A stretch of DNA of 30,795 nucleotides from contig CANCSL010000011.1 in NCBI GenBank assembly GCA_947380835.1, positions 1 to 30,795 on the forward strand, written 5' to 3'. This document shows, in pieces, positions 30,517 to 30,795 of this stretch. The translations under genes were made by a program, and so were the position numbers. The notes beneath the pieces are model-generated. The model was not told the DNA's origin. It saw only the letters and a list, made by a program, of their open reading frames with translations, and did no database searches. Source of the DNA: Actinomycetota bacterium (GTDB taxonomy: Bacteria; Actinomycetota; Actinomycetes; Nanopelagicales; Nanopelagicaceae). Every line of letters starts with the position of its first letter. Within the stretch, counting starts at the first letter, position 1.

Positions 30517-30795
30517 TTAAGACGCGGTCTTAGCGCGGTCGGCTAAGTAGATACCAACCAGTACAACAAATGCCCCGACGAGTTGAATGCCAGTGAATGC
30601 TTCATTGAGCCACCACCAACCGAAGACACCAGCAAGGATTGGCTCGAGCATTCCAATAACACTGCTCTTGGCGGCGCTGAGACCTTTTAATCCGCTGATC
30701 ACACAGAAATAAGGAACGATGGTTCCCATAACAACAACCCAGAGGATGAGCGTCCAACCGGGCCACATCTGGCCAGCAAAGCGACCGTGCAGGTC
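30517..30795 (-). CDS. EamA/DMT-family transporter (N-terminal part outside window)
   Basis: C-terminal 92 or so residues of a drug/metabolite transporter superfamily protein. The frame stays open to the window edge (DLHGRFAGQMWPGW and on), so the methionine near 30768 is internal. The visible part has three membrane helices and the EamA pattern YFCVISGLKGLSAAKSSVIGMLEPILAGVFG followed by WWWLNEAFTGIQLVGAFVVLVGI (segments quoted in parts: GLSAAKSSVIGMLEP, LNEAFTGIQLVGA). The substrate is unknown. Its stop lies 14 bp before the carbonic anhydrase start, so they may be cotranscribed. Confidence 0.85.
   Translation of the reverse strand, partial: DLHGRFAGQMWPGWTLILWVVVMGTIVPYFCVISGLKGLSAAKSSVIGMLEPILAGVFGWWWLNEAFTGIQLVGAFVVLVGIYLADRAKTAS

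Noticed and set aside
1..30795. Mobile elements, CRISPR arrays, tRNA/rRNA genes, phage or defence genes
   Set aside because: None seen; gene content and order are those of a conserved chromosomal core, and no direct-repeat array or transposase motif was found.

Overview
The window is the chromosomal replication-origin region of an actinobacterium. Gene order around the origin matches the mycobacterial/streptomycete pattern: gyrA-gyrB-DUF721-recF-dnaN-dnaA / oriC / rpmH-rnpA-yidD-yidC-jag-rsmG-parA-parB. Beyond it come the trxA-trxB-murJ-DUF6049-NUDIX-cca block and the DUF5318-PBP-GT87-rpsF-ssb-rpsR-rplI-dnaB block. Base composition is near 50% GC or slightly lower, spacers are very short and many genes overlap by 1-8 bp. 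Several genes are shorter than their mycobacterial counterparts, and the sigM/anti-sigma pair seen in mycobacteria is absent. This points to a streamlined actinobacterium, plausibly freshwater Nanopelagicales (acI, Planktophila-like). The lineage is an inference from style and synteny; no marker in the window proves it.

Layout. Positions 1-8087 (minus strand) hold the replication initiation and topology genes: dnaA, dnaN, recF, the DciA-type DUF721 gene, gyrB and a partial gyrA. Positions 8088-8480 are the main oriC, with three exact or near-exact DnaA boxes and several weaker ones, a promoter candidate for dnaA and another for rpmH. A second DnaA-box cluster lies on the other side of dnaA (6323-6677), including two perfect boxes in tandem. 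Positions 8481-13162 (plus strand) hold rpmH, rnpA, yidD, yidC, khpB/jag, rsmG, parA and parB. Two parS sites are embedded in the first codons of rsmG and parA. Positions 13155-20160 (minus strand) look like one long transcription unit: NUDIX hydrolase, DUF6049 envelope protein, MurJ, TrxB, TrxA, a CwlM-like pseudo-amidase and a PLP aminotransferase. Positions 20207-21649 are the CCA-adding enzyme, converging on an MFS transporter (21615-22889). Positions 22919-30011 (plus strand) hold DUF5318, a class A PBP, a GT87 mannosyltransferase-like protein, the rpsF-ssb-rpsR-rplI operon closed by a strong terminator, then dnaB behind its own group of DnaA-box-like sequences. A beta-carbonic anhydrase and a partial EamA transporter (minus strand) end the window.

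How the genes fit together. DnaA, the DciA-type DUF721 protein and DnaB make a complete initiator / helicase-operator / helicase set, with the clamp (DnaN), RecF, gyrase and SSB alongside. ParA, ParB and parS handle origin segregation. The minus-strand block joins lipid II flipping (MurJ) to a protein resembling CwlM, known in mycobacteria as a regulator of MurA that also binds MurJ. Here all four zinc-site positions of the amidase fold appear to be substituted, so a regulatory rather than hydrolytic role is likely.

I found no mobile elements, CRISPR arrays, tRNA or rRNA genes, and no clearly foreign segment. The points most worth a second look are the zinc-less CwlM-like protein in its compact murJ operon, the coding-sequence parS pair, the DnaA boxes in front of dnaB, and a palindrome inside the putative dnaA promoter.
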